A DNA stretch of 64,000 nucleotides, taken from the NCBI GenBank assembly GCA_029204225.1, contig CM055106.1, forward strand, positions 25,629,368 through 25,693,367, given 5' to 3'. Shown in pieces: positions 1-10,810 of the stretch. Both the position numbers and the translations under genes were made by a program. The stretch's first letter is position 1; each line of letters opens with the position of its first letter. The notes under the pieces are model-generated. The model had not been told where the DNA came from. It made no database searches and was given only the letters and a program-made list of their open reading frames with translations. Source of the DNA: Diphasiastrum complanatum. Lineage: Eukaryota > Streptophyta > Lycopodiopsida > Lycopodiales > Lycopodiaceae.

Positions 1-1326
1 TTATGCCAAAGCTCCACTTGAGTTAGCTCCTCCCTAGCCAAGTTCACACTTTCACTTGCAACATTAGCATCCAACTTGAAAAGTCTACCTTGCTTAATGC
101 CACTAGCTATGCACTTATCATTTTTCAAGATGGAACAAACTCCATTCTTGAAATGTACATCTAGTCCATTGTCCATTAATTGTCCTACACTAAGCAAGTT
201 TCTTGAAATGGTAGGAACATACAAAACATTATCTAGATCTATCCTTTTAGATGTGCCTAAACAAAGAGGTATAGATCCTATGCCATCTATCTTGCATGCT
301 TGATCACTAGCAGTGTATATTGACTTCTTAGAGTCATTACAAGATAGAAGAGTAGAAAAATAATGCTTGTTAAAGGACATGTGGGAACTAGCCCCACTAT
401 CTATCCACCATGTGTCTTGACTTGAAGTTGGTGTAGATGCAACCATTAAGGATGTGTTGAATCCATCCTCATATTCTTCCTCTTGAGCAATGTTCCCTTG
501 ATCTCCTTTGGCTTGTTGATTCTTCTTCAAGTAGCATTCTGAGGCAAAGTGTCCTTTCTTTCCACAAAAGAAACACTTTAGTTTTGCCTTGTTCTTCACT
601 TTGCCTTTGGAGGTAGATCCTCCATTCTTCATCTCGGCCTCCTTGCCTTGATTTTTCTTGAATGGATTTTGCTTTTTCTTGCCTTTAGATGTAAAGTTAG
701 CTTTCTCCTCTCCTCCATTAAGTGACATGCTATCCATTCTTGTCTTGAGGTGTAGAAGCCTACTCTCCTCGGCCACAAGAACATTGTGCAACTTTTCAAT
801 GGATGGAAGAGAGTCTTGAATGGCAAATGATTGGACTAAGTTGGTAAACTCATCACTTAGACCATTCAAAATGATTTGTACTAGTTCTTGATCTTGGATC
901 TTCTCTCCTATTGCACTTAACTCCTTGTTAAGAGATTTGATCCTAAGAAAATACTCTTGTCCACTCTCTCCACTTCCTTTCATGCTTTGGAAAACTTGAT
1001 TTCTTAGCATGAGGATTCTTGAAGTATTGTTGGATTCATAAATGCTCTTTAATGAATCCCAAGCCTCTTTGGATGAGGTACAAGAAGACACCTCTTTCAA
1101 GAGGTCATTGCATACATTTAACTTTATGCAATGTAGAGCTAATCTTGCTCTCTTCTTGTATTTGGCTTGTTCTTGGGGAGTTTGAGGCTCTTCCTCTACT
1201 CCTTGAACTATGTCATATAGATCATGGATCACTAGGAGTGATTCCATTCTCACTTTCCAAATGGAATAATTTGTGGAAGTGAGTCTCTCACTTGATTCCA
1301 TCAAATATCCACCCATGGATGACATT
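1..1326 (-). CDS. Copia-K gag-protease-pre-integrase polyprotein, 5' part, open at left edge
   Basis: One uninterrupted frame of 442 codons runs from ATG at 1326 (minus) to base 1 with no stop, so the polyprotein continues outside the window. In order it shows a gag N-terminus with the NYSIWKVRME signature (about residues 20-30), a UBN2-type helical gag, a basic linker, a CCHC zinc knuckle CFFCGKKGHFASEC (about residue 250), the aspartic protease motif WWIDSGASSHM (about residue 305), and the start of the GAG-pre-integrase domain ending at VELWHK at the edge. Gag coats the RNA and the protease matures the polyprotein. The ATG is the first in frame after the primer site and leader at 1327-1920. 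No defect is visible in this part, which contrasts with nearly every other element here. That it is a young, possibly autonomous copy is inference. Confidence 0.9.
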
Positions 1327-1907
1327 TTAGAATGAATGCTCTTTTAAAAATCACAAAGATTTTTGAATTTTAAAAGATCTATGAAGTGGCCTAAAGCTTA
1401 CTAGAATGCCTATAGGCTTGTCTCTATCAAACTAACACACAAGCTTGAATGATACTCAAAGATCTTACCAAAAATTTCTAGCTTTCACTCTCACAAAAAA
1501 AATTGCTTTACACTTTTCTTAGAGATTTCACTTCAACTAAGGATCTGAACAAATCAGCCTCTTAGATCTGATCTTAGACTCTAAAAAGAAATGCTTCAAT
1601 GATCCAAAACACTATTTGGTCATAGGCATTAGTTAGAATGAATCTAGATCAATACTATGCTTCAAAAAGCACCAAAAATGAACTAGTATTGTGATTTTGG
1701 GACCAAAAAACACAAAGTAACTTGAATTGAAAGTTGCTGTACGGTTTCACACGTGTGAAAAGTACATACACAGCCTCCAAGTCGTTTTGATCCAAATGAT
1801 TACAAGCTATCACTCTAGAAGAACTCGCCCTCACTAGTATTGGCCAAAAAACAAATTTTGCCAATGATCTTTACAAGATTTATGATTCAATGATCACTCT
1901 CTTACTT
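1327..1907 (-). other. Copia-K untranslated leader
   Basis: This non-coding leader lies between the primer site and the gag ATG and carries no credible gene. It contains a perfect 16-bp palindrome, TTTCACACGTGTGAAA, at 1745-1760. Confidence 0.6.
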
Positions 1908-1920
1908 AGCTCTGATACCA
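1908..1920 (-). other. Primer binding site of Copia-K
   Basis: The minus strand reads TGGTATCAGAGCT, complementary to the 3' end of plant initiator Met-tRNA, the usual Copia primer. It directly abuts the LTR end ...TTTATCA at 1921. Confidence 0.85.
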
Positions 1921-2715
1921 TGATAAATTTTACAGTTTTTAGGACAATAATGATTGTACTTTACAATCATAGAGAGTTATTGGTTGCTTAATCAATGAAT
2001 CTATCAAGTTCTACACATTAGATCTTGATCTAGATTCACTACACTTGGATTTAAGCAAGAGCAATGGATCAACACATCATTTTTTAGTGAGAGCGGCTTC
2101 ACACGTGTGGAGTACTGTCCACTGTACGGACTGCACCTGAAACAACAAGTACAATGATACTAGATAGCAATCATGCATAAAAATCACAAGACAAATGACT
2201 AGAAATCTCACAAAAGTGTAGAGTGCAAAAGTCTCATCAATTTTCTTAGCAAAATGATGATCCTTTTATGGATCAAGTACATCCATGAGTCTGGTACAGT
2301 CCAGCAGGACTTCACACGTGTGAAGAGTGCCACATCACTCATATCTATCCATTTGATCCATCCTTGATCCTTATCCAATAGTTGACCTTCTAGAATATGA
2401 CTAAAATCCAAAAAGCTAGTCTCCTAGAATATAGGAATATTCCCTACAAAATAGGATCTAAGGAAAATGGTCAACTCTTATCTTCTAGTACTCTATACAC
2501 ACATGTGAACATCCACTTGCCATGTGGGAGCATTTACTCATGCACATGCAAGGAAAAGCTAATTTGTAGGTGACTAGTCAACTTGACTAAAAACTAGTCA
2601 TTTCATGTTCACACTAACTAGAATGATACAAAATCAATTTGGATATATACAAACATGAAAAGTACATCCTTTCACACATGGGAACATGCTCCACACGTGT
2701 GAAATCATATCATCA
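1921..2715 (-). repeat. 5' LTR of Copia-K (outer boundary approximate)
   Basis: The inner LTR edge is fixed by the primer site: on the minus strand the LTR ends in TTTATCA. The outer end cannot be fixed because no second copy is in the window. A TGATGATAT start near 2715 is one possibility. Within it are CACACGTGTG-type palindromes near 2099, 2306 and 2692. 2716-2766 shows nothing recognisable. Confidence 0.55.
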
Positions 2716-2766
2716 ACATATTCTAATGTTTGATCAATATTTACATGAACCAATGTCAAGTGAGAA

Positions 2767-3235
2767 GTGACAATTTTCAACACACTTTACATGCCAATGC
2801 TCAGAAGAGACTTGCTCTCTGTGTCAAGAATCGCCGATCTTGGTGCACGAGTCATGTTTGACGAGAACGTATGCCGAATAATCATGCAAAAATCAAGCAA
2901 TCTAATTATTGAAGGATTAAGACAAGGAAATCTTTACCAGGCAAAGATCATCAGTAGACATGATAGCATATTAAATGCATTATAAAATGAGGATTATCTC
3001 TGGCACAGAAGAATGTATCATCAGAATATGAAAAGTTTGTACGACATGAGCAAAAAAAAGATTGTAACAGGTCTTCTATCACATGTCTGAAGATAACAAG
3101 ACCTGACACTGACTTTTGTGAAGTCTGGTAGAAGGGCAAACAACATCGAAGTCCATTTGTGAGTGAAGGAAGAAGAGCCAAGGATATTCTTGAGCTCATT
3201 CACTCAGATGTGTGCGGACTGATGAAAGTCGACTC
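2767..3235 (+). pseudogene. Copia-F protease-end/GAG-pre-integrase fragment
   Basis: The plus strand encodes the LLSVSRIADLGARVMFD stretch that follows the protease in Copia polyproteins. A pre-integrase segment (YLWHRRMYHQNMKSL) and, in shifted frames, the start of integrase (RRAKDILELIHSDVCG) come next. Stops and frameshifts break it and neither end of an element is present. A second copy of this family, minus strand, lies at 30047-30425. At about 3236 it abuts an unrelated Copia RT/RH fragment on the other strand. Confidence 0.7.
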
Positions 3236-4280
3236 ACTCTCAAGATTGCGATATCTCTTGATCCACAATATCTCCTTTCTGGTGGATGTGAGTGCTTTGT
3301 ACTTGGACTTGGTTGTTGACACAATTTTTTGCTTCTTTGAGACCAATGAATATTGCATAATCACTTATTGATCTTCTATCTATCTTGTCTCCAGCAAAGT
3401 TTGAATTAAAAAAACCAAACAAGTTAATGTGATCACCCACATATACTATGCCAAAGTCGAGTGTGCTAGAAATGTATCTAAGCACCCTTTTCATTAGTTT
3501 CCAATGGTGAATCAATGGATCTTGCATAAATTGACTTAATCTATTCACACTATAGCTTAGATCTAGTCTAAATATGATAAGCAAAAATATGGAGCCTATG
3601 AGACTCCTAAAGAGAGTGATGTCCTTGATGGATTTTTCATCATCTACCATAGGATCTCTTACATGGTGCTCCATTGGAGTTTCTCTCTTTTTGCACCTAT
3701 CCATATTAAATTTTTTGAGAACAAAAGTATCACACTTTGATTAACACATGAAACTAAGATTATGACCTCTTACTATTTCTATACCCAAAATATAATGGCA
3801 TTTTAGTCTTATTGATTAGGTCGACATTGTTTCCACAAAATATGACATCATCTACATACAATGAGAGTACAACATCACCATCATGAAATTCAAAGTACAA
3901 AGATGGATCTTCCATGTGAGATAAAAAAATAATGTAAGTAAGCATGCCATGATCTTCATGCTTATTTCAAACCATACACGCTCTTCTTGAGTAGGCAAAC
4001 TTTGTCTTTGAGTCCATGTTGAATGAAGCCCTCAAGTTTCTCCATGTAGATCTCCTCCTCAAGATATACATACAAGAAAGCATTAGATATATGCATTTGA
4101 AAGAGCATCAACATGTGAAAATAGAGCAATCAAGATTCTAATTGTTGTCATCTTGGCCATGGGTGCAAAGGCCTATTACAAGGATAAGTAGCACATGATA
4201 TGGCTTCCTCCCAAAATGACTTGGGAAGACGAGCATCCATCATTAAGGCCATTGCACAATCACATAGTACTGTATGGTCC
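3236..4280 (-). pseudogene. Copia integrase-end/RT/RNase H remnant
   Basis: Read on the minus strand from the right, the order is an integrase C-terminal piece (MMDARLPKSFWEEAISCAT), a jump into RT (VCLLKKSVYGLK, then the YVDD catalytic box in SLYVDDVIFCGNN), then RNase H linker text (TLFRSLIGSI, WKLMKRVLRYISST) and an RNase H end in another frame (SKKQKIV...ALTSTRKEILWIKR). Stops, frameshifts and a large internal deletion make it non-functional. The protein is close to the RT/RH of Copia-C at 47-48.6 kb but is not a direct copy. The right edge is cut by the LTR at 4282. Confidence 0.75.
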
Positions 4281-4281
4281 T

Positions 4282-4920
4282 TGTGAAGGATTTCAGATCA
4301 TTCAAGATCCAATCCATGTCCCTGATCTTTGGGTACAATAAGGAGCAAACCAACAATCCTACCAATGTAGAAAAATCAGCATCTACATACAAAATGAGAT
4401 ACAAACTCTAAGAGATACTGATAAAAAATGAACCAAAACATAAAAAATAGCTGCTTTCCATACAGTTACATTACCCTATTGTCTTTCACACATGTGGAAC
4501 CAAAAATAGCAATAAATGATCATTCTACACATAGAATTGCAAGATAACAACATGAGAGTGCACCAATGAGAAGTAGAACCCAAAGAGGACCATGTATAGT
4601 GATGAAATGAGAGAGAGAAGAGAGAAGATGTGTCTCTCCACGAGTTACATCCTTTTATAGCAGGCCCAAATCCTATTTGGCCACTTGGCTTTCCCTCCAA
4701 AATGAAAACCTTACTATTTTTGGGTCTAGATTCAAAGTACCCAACATTCAAATTTGAATCTCTCTCAAAATCGTATGAACTTTCCCACACTTTCAAAAAG
4801 TGTTTATTGAATTTATTATGAACTAATATAACCTCAAAAAGTTTATCTATATGTCTAAAAAGAGTTTGGGCCTCAATTGACAATATACCAAAATATGACT
4901 AAACTTGTTGAAATCTCTCA
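4282..4920 (-). repeat. Solo LTR, family D
   Basis: This stretch matches the LTR copies at 16708-17360 and 21678-22319 along its length, in minus orientation. It starts TGTGAAGGATTTCAGATC and ends at AAATCTCTCA. No primer site or polypurine tract flanks it, so it is a solo LTR or truncated end sitting in Copia debris. I could not see a clean 5-bp target duplication. Short ORFs inside it are LTR sequence, not genes. Confidence 0.75.
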
Positions 4921-5550
4921 CTCTCTCTTCAACTAGTTTTGGCATAGTTTTAACCATACTACTTTGATCCAACTTTAGAATGATCTCCATCCTAAGTATA
5001 GATCTCCTTTATAAGGCTCTAAAGTATCTTTCATAATTGATATAGAGAATACTGTCCAAATTGGATGCTTTACTATTTCTTAGATCAATTTTACACATCA
5101 AGATAAAACTAGAACATGAAAAACCAAAAAGAATGTGAATGAAATGATTCCTCCATGTTTCAAACTATGAACTCTCTGGAAAATTACAGCAACCAAACAA
5201 TAAATGTGTGTGATGACCACTTGCTTGCTTATCTCCTCCGAATTTGTCCTTTCTTGATATGTCTCCACCATAAAACTCCATGAATGAGCCTCCATCTCCA
5301 TCTTGCCACAAGAAACCATCAAACCTTGATGACTTGCCCATGAATGAGTGACATAATGATTGCATCATAAGAAGTAGAAACCTCAAAAACATTAGAAGCC
5401 ATGAAAAAAATGATTAGTACCTTCAACATAAGGATGATTGAAGTACTCTATTTCTTCAAGCAAGAACTTCTACTCAATGTTATAGGTAATGATTCTTCCT
5501 CACTATCATTCACAAAGACATCATTCAAAGTACATCCTACTTTGAACTCT
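4921..5550 (-). other. No recognisable gene
   Basis: AT-rich sequence without a convincing ORF, domain or repeat match. It may be a decayed extension of the Copia-H fragment to its right. Confidence 0.4.
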
Positions 5551-6540
5551 TCACATACTTCTCTTCTCTTGACTTGTGACTATCCCCCTCATGTCTCTTG
5601 ATAGAACCATTTGATCTACTCTCTTTATGAAGACATGTGACTCAACTTGCTGCAAAAATGACTTTCTTGGACTCATCACGAAAGAATGTAGAAGAACCAT
5701 CTCCTTTATGAGTGCACATAACAACATCTTTTTCCATACGATCAAAGAAATCATTAGCAACAACCTTTTCCAAGGAAGAACCTTCACCTTTATTGATGAA
5801 GTTAGCTCTTTCCTTACCTTTTGCATGCTTGCACTTGCCATGAAAGACCATCGAAACACCAACATTATCCTCAAGACTAGCCAACTTAGCACAACTATGA
5901 ACATCTCTAAGAAGCATATTAGATCTTGACATAGATCTAGCATAAGAAAGCTTTTTAGACTTTGCATAAGATCCACCAATCTTATTGATGCTCAAAGGAA
6001 ACTTTGGAAAGTTGGGACCAATCTCCTTTTCCATTCCATCCTTTTTGTTAGCCATAACAAAAACATCAATCTTGAAAAGTCTACCTTGTCTATTGCCACT
6101 AGCAACCAAGATTTCTTCCTTTGTAATGAAACAAGCATCACCACCAAACTTTACCATGTATTCTTTCTCTATCATTTGACCAACACTTAGCAAATTCTTT
6201 GAAAGTGAAGGAATGTAAAGAACACCATCAAGACTTACTTTTCTACTAGTAGAGGGACAAATAGGAATTGAACTAATACCTTCAATCACACACTCACCAC
6301 TATGTGAATTGCTTTCTTGGCTCCATCATAAGTGACCAAAGAAGTAAAGAACTCTTTGTGACTAGTCATATTTGTGAACTAGCTCCACTATCAATCCATC
6401 ATGAATCTTTGTCACCTTCACTTGATATTAGACTTGAAGAACACATCAAAAGAGAATCACCACCACCTAGATCCTCATCATTAGTAGTAAAATTGATTTT
6501 CTTGCTACCTTCATCTCTTCGCTTCTCTCAGTGTCCATGA
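5551..6540 (-). pseudogene. Copia-H gag-end/protease/post-protease fragment
   Basis: The minus strand carries KINFTTNDEDLGGGDSLL and a protease motif reading WIDSGASSQ. After a frameshift there is a 215-codon frame (6289 to 5642) with the Copia post-protease signature LYIPSLSKNLLSVGQMI and GNRQGRLFKIDVF. After that point the protein becomes Lys/Ser-rich and does not continue into the expected LWH..LGH pre-integrase motif, so the downstream part is either rearranged or a different ORF. A plus-strand copy of the same family lies at 51218-51970. The right end fuses to a B segment at about 6540. Confidence 0.7.
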
Positions 6541-6544
6541 TTTT

Positions 6545-6921
6545 GTAATGATGGTCGCTAATTTTGAGGCAAAGTTTTGAGGGTCGGCGAATTCCTATAA
6601 GTGACTTTTGTGTCTCTAAATAGGAAAAATATCTGACTATACAAAAATGTGTCTGGTCAAAATTCGTGAAAATGTCAAAGAAATCGTGAAAAGTATTCTG
6701 AGCTTCAGCGAATTGTCTGCGAATTCTGTAAGTGGATATATGATGCAAGAAACTATTTTTTTTCTATTTTGGGAAGGTTTGTCTCTGAGACAGAATTCGT
6801 GGAGACTAAAAATGAATCCTGCACTGGAAAAAGGGGTCAGGCAAATTCTACTTGAGATGGTGTGAGACAAATCTTCTGAAAGAATGATTGTTGTTGTTTT
6901 CTCAGAAGACTGATTGTATGA
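6545..6921 (-). repeat. B segment, 5' part (post-integrase region of the Gypsy composite)
   Basis: This matches the beginning of B at 43046, 12730 and 54855 (minus): the motif AATCAGTCTTTTTCTGAG region, then TTTGTCTCACACCATCTC and TCTCAGAGACAAAC. It starts at the GCATA-like junction with the Copia-A LTR (here TCATA) and stops before the B TATA box, where it joins Copia-H. Confidence 0.75.
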
Positions 6922-7797
6922 TGTAGGAAAAATAGTAATTATTCTTCCACATAGAACACGATGCAAGTTTGAATAAACCAATGTCTTCAATCGTGAGTTT
7001 ATCTAATCTATGTACTAATAGAACAATATTTGTTCTGATTAAATATGCATGTGGAAGTAAGAGACAACTTAAGACAATTTAGACAATAAGAAACTATTGA
7101 TCAAAAATGAATTTTTATAACTCTGAATCTGATTCATCAATACACATCTCTTGTTGTCTTATCTCGCTGTTGTGTCTCTGATTGAGTGTGTTACAATGAG
7201 TAGTGCACATGTATTTATATTGTTACAGGACAGGTCTTTTGGTCTTTTAATGCTGTAACAGTAGATATTTAACCATTTTATATCACGGTTGATATTCAAA
7301 TAGACACTCTATTAATAGGCTCGAATAATTCGCGACAATTCATCTCTTCGTCTCAGCTTCGTGTTTTGCGAATTATTCGTGACACTTGTCTCTTCATGAC
7401 ATTTTTGTCCTTTGTGAATTGTTCACGACAAATGACAATTCTTGAGCTTGAAGAAGAAATCTAGAATATTTTGTGAACTATTCGAGATAGTTTTCCGACA
7501 GGTGAGCTTGAAGAACAGTCCAGAAGACTTCGTGAATTGTTCGCGACATCCGAGGCTTGAACAAAAAACAGAATATTTCGAGCTTCAACTAGAAGGCCAC
7601 GAGCTTCTACAAAAAAATTGTTTCACGAATCTTTCCAGTTGACTGTAAGTCAAATTTCGTGAATCCTTCCCAAATCTTTTCAAGTTGGTCACGAATAGAA
7701 ATGGTTCAAGTTCGCGTTCGTTTCTTTCTGATCCTTTGTCAAGTAAATTGCTTCCTTTGTTGGTAGAATCAAGATCTGTTTAATCAGTTGTTCTACA
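6922..7797 (-). repeat. 3' LTR of Copia-A (minus)
   Basis: Bounded by TGTAGG...TTCTACA and homologous to LTRs at 33602-34574, 42098-43045, 54856-55737 and 60752-61725. It is followed on its element side by the polypurine tract (AAGTGGCAG... complement; the strand reads GAGATGGAGC) and the RNase H end. It contains many imperfect TCGCGAA/TTCGCGA words, discussed under findings. Confidence 0.85.
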
Positions 7798-7922
7798 GCT
7801 CCATCTCAAAGTGGCAGTTGGATTAACAATCTTCTTCGCTGCTTCTCGAACAAAGCTTTACTTAGTGGCTTTGTAAAGATATCAGCTGTTAGTTCCTCTA
7901 TGGGTATGAAGACTGTGTTCAG
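7798..7922 (-). pseudogene. Copia-A RNase H C-terminal scrap
   Basis: It encodes the conserved end of Copia RNase H (ELTADIFTKPLSKALFEKQRR) just before the LTR. At 7922 the frame passes abruptly into Gypsy sequence, a deletion junction inside the composite. Confidence 0.8.
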
Positions 7923-10080
7923 TAGCCCTGAAGTTAAATACTCTGTGATTTCCTTAGCCCATATAGGTGTAGAGTCAACTTGGAATAGGATGGCATCTAG
8001 TAAATCATTGTTGATGCCTTGATTAGGGGTGGGAAGGTTAGGGATTCAGGACAGATGATCTACTAGAAAATGTTGAACTTCCTTATGAACCACGATCCTA
8101 AACTCAAATTCTCGCGGTAATAGGATCCATCTAGTAAAATCGCCTATGGTGCAAGTCTTGTTGATGAGTTATAATAGTGCTTGATGATCAGTGAAGAATG
8201 CAAAAACTTTTTCCAGAAAATTTGGCAAAACTTCTGAACCACATATACCATTGCCAAGGCTTCACGGTTGATAGTGGTATAATGACTTCAGTAGATATCA
8301 ATTGTCTACTAAGAAAACGGATTGGGTAATCATTTTTGAATTCTCCTAGTTGGGTGAGCACTGCTCCAATGGCATACTTGGATGCATTGGTATGCACATG
8401 AAACTCTTTAGAATAATCAGGAGCCCGAAGGATAGGTGCATTGGTAAGGGCTTCTTTGAGTTGATTAAATGTGATGCGTTGTTCATCCATCCATTTGGGA
8501 ACTACAACTACATTATAGATTAAGCGTGCTTTATTAGCGAAATAAAAAATAAAGCACCGATAGTAGTTGGCGTGGCCAAGGACTTCACGTTTCGTACGTG
8601 GTTCCGGTAGATTTTGAATGATAAGGATTTTTTCGGGGTCAATGGCAATGCCATTTCAGGAAATAATATGTCCTAACACAATACCATGTGTTACCTAGAT
8701 CTGGCATTTTTCAGGATTAAGGGAGATGTTGAAGCGTTGACATTGGATAAATTTTTTTTTGAGAACAAACAGATGTCGTGTTTCTTCTGAATGTGCACCT
8801 AAATTGTCCAAGTAAACATCTAGGGTATCGCCCATCTGCCGAGAAAAGGCAGCTTGCATAACATGTTGGAAGGTGCTAGGGGCATTGCAGAGTCCAAAAG
8901 GCATGACTTTCCAGTAGAAAATACTCCATTCTGTGGCAAAAGCGGTCTTATGTTGATCTGTTTAAGCAATTTGGATCATATTGTGTCCACTAAAGCCATC
9001 TGAGAAGGAGTATGCCTCATCTCCATAGATTCTCTAAGATGGATTCTCCGAAAGGTAATGGAAAGTGATCACATTCTGTGACGGCATTAAGTTTCTTAAA
9101 GTCAACACAGATTTGAAATTTTCCATTTTTGTTGGGAACGATGACAATTGGGAAGACCCACTCAGTATGCTCGATTTCAGAGATAAATCTCGCATCTAAG
9201 AGGCATTGTAATTCTTCTTTGATCTTGGCCTTATAGATTGGATTGCATCTGTATGGATGACTAGCAGTTGGCCTCGCACTCGATTTAAGTGGAATACAAT
9301 GCACAACTACCTAGGGTGAGACGCCTTTCATGTCTTTATAGGTCCACGCAAAGACATGTCTATATTTTCATAGGAGCTTTTCAAGCCGTCTGCGTTTTTC
9401 GCGATTGAGATGAGCTCCGATGTCGACTATATATTCGTTGGTTTCATTTGGCTCACTCAGAGAAAGGGTGATAGTTCGTGCAGGGCCTTTGTAGGGCGAA
9501 TTACCATTTGGCTCATATTGAGTTTGGGGTAATTGGATTGTGACATCCTTGATCGTATAGTCCTTAATGTATGGAGAGACATCATGGGTTGGAGATTCGA
9601 GGGGGGCCTTGTCTTTCACCTGCCGAGATGGTGATTGGGGATGTTCAGGGGTTGGTGTAGGAGCAGAGGCAATTTCAGGAACTTCCCTAATAGTTGTGAG
9701 GTCACCAGGCGGCTGAATTTGAAGTGGTTTTTTCATCTTTTCCTTCATGGTATGGCCACATGTTGTGGCTTCGGAGGTCGTGAAGTGTGAGGATGAGGAA
9801 GTCGTGGCACATCATGGAGGATTTCCTCCTCACAGAGATCCTATGGATAGTTTGGGTGCTTGACATGGTAGAATTTGGTATTAGACTTTTCAACTGTAAC
9901 CTTGGCAACCGGTTCCAATTTGGATGCATGGCGCAGAAAGGCCTTAAGTGGAAGCGCTTCCATGTAATTGAGGATATGAATATCAAAGATGTCCAAATCT
10001 TCTGGGCAATTCTGAATTCGTAAGACATTTTCGTCATCTACGAACAGATCTTATGATTCATTAGTAGGTAACTCACCATT
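7923..10080 (-). pseudogene. Gypsy pol fragment: protease-end, RT, RNase H, linker
   Basis: On the minus strand from right to left: a proline-rich linker and NEYIVDIGAHLN; the KYRHVFAWTYKDMKG motif preceding RT; RT fingers (ARFISEIEHTEWVFPIVIVPNKNG, FQICVDFKKLNAVT); MPFGLCNAPSTFQHVM; RNase H (FHVHTNASKYAIGAVLTQ, YPIRFLSRQLI); and the post-RH linker (DLLDAILFQVDSTPIWAKEITEYL). The catalytic box reads YLDN instead of Y/F-x-DD, and several stops and frameshifts are present, so it is dead. Order and sequence match the Gypsy pieces at 57583-59600, 29015-29660 and 32679-33480. The assignment to Ty3/Gypsy rests on RT-RH preceding INT in the assembled composite. Confidence 0.85.
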
Positions 10081-10800
10081 GTTGTAGCCCAAGATGTAAA
10101 CAAATAGCAAATACAGCTCCCCTTGAAAGCTTCCATGGCTTAGATTTCTGCATAAGAGCATAAAGAAGCTCCACTTGTTCTAATTCCAACTCCTCGTATA
10201 GTGAAGTCTGCTTTTGAGCCATTCCAGTAGCCATTCCTCCAACCGGATGCAGTTTTTGTTCCTTGGTAGATTTTTTCGATTTCCAGGAGTCCCAAGGAAC
10301 TTTTATCACTTCTCTAAGCATATTGTAGTACAAGTGACTAGTAGTAGCCGCTTCTTGTCCAATGAAATGTGACTTTACATAGCTCTCAATGTCTGGAGCT
10401 TCTTTCATTTGTTCTAAGTATGGCCATAGGACATCATTAAGATAGTTGTTGTCAGAAAACAAAGTATATGTATATGGAAATATACAATTCAATGGACTGT
10501 TCATGCATGATTTGTATGGTGAATAATCTATAAGCATCGTGTTGTGTTTGTTGAGTCTAGGATAAAAATGACACCATATATAGCATAAGGGTTTGAAATT
10601 AGCAGCTACAAAAGTCTTCTCGGGAAACATTATACTTGAGTGTTGGTAGCAATTTTCTAGGCTCCACAACATGAAAAATGGAAGCTTTTGACATGCCTCC
10701 CTTTCCATGAAAGAGCATATACTAAGCACGGTTTTATAGTCCATAGAGGACCAAATGCCAATCTTAAATTTTGACAAAATATTTTTAAGAAATTCCAACC
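10081..10800 (-). pseudogene. Captured FCP1/NIF-type HAD phosphatase gene fragment
   Basis: A 280-codon ORF (10915 to 10073, minus) holds about 190 residues resembling the FCP1-homology (NLI-interacting-factor) phosphatase fold found in plant CTD-phosphatase-like proteins. Visible pieces are WLEFLKNILSKFKIGIWSS, FFMLWSLENCYQHS, IMFPEK, and a motif-III-like LIDYSPYKSCMN followed by NYLNDVLWPYLEQMK. The catalytic DxDGT/DLDET motif that should lie upstream is absent, and the usual second Asp of LIDDSP is Tyr, so no phosphatase activity is expected. The first 30-40 residues come from the adjacent tandem repeat, so the ORF is chimeric. No intron is evident. It lies between Gypsy pol and the repeat block. 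Family assignment is by motif reading. Confidence 0.65.
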
Positions 10801-10810
10801 ACCCATGGCA

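Noticed and set aside
1908-1920. tRNA gene
   Set aside because: Only the 3'-end complement of initiator Met-tRNA is present, as a primer site. No cloverleaf.
4476-4883. 135-codon minus ORF and the 60-63-codon ORFs at 4630 and 22004
   Set aside because: They lie wholly inside LTR D copies and change frame between copies, so they are not genes.
5098-5392. Overlapping 74-75-codon minus ORFs
   Set aside because: Two overlapping frames with no motif and no copies elsewhere; probably chance.
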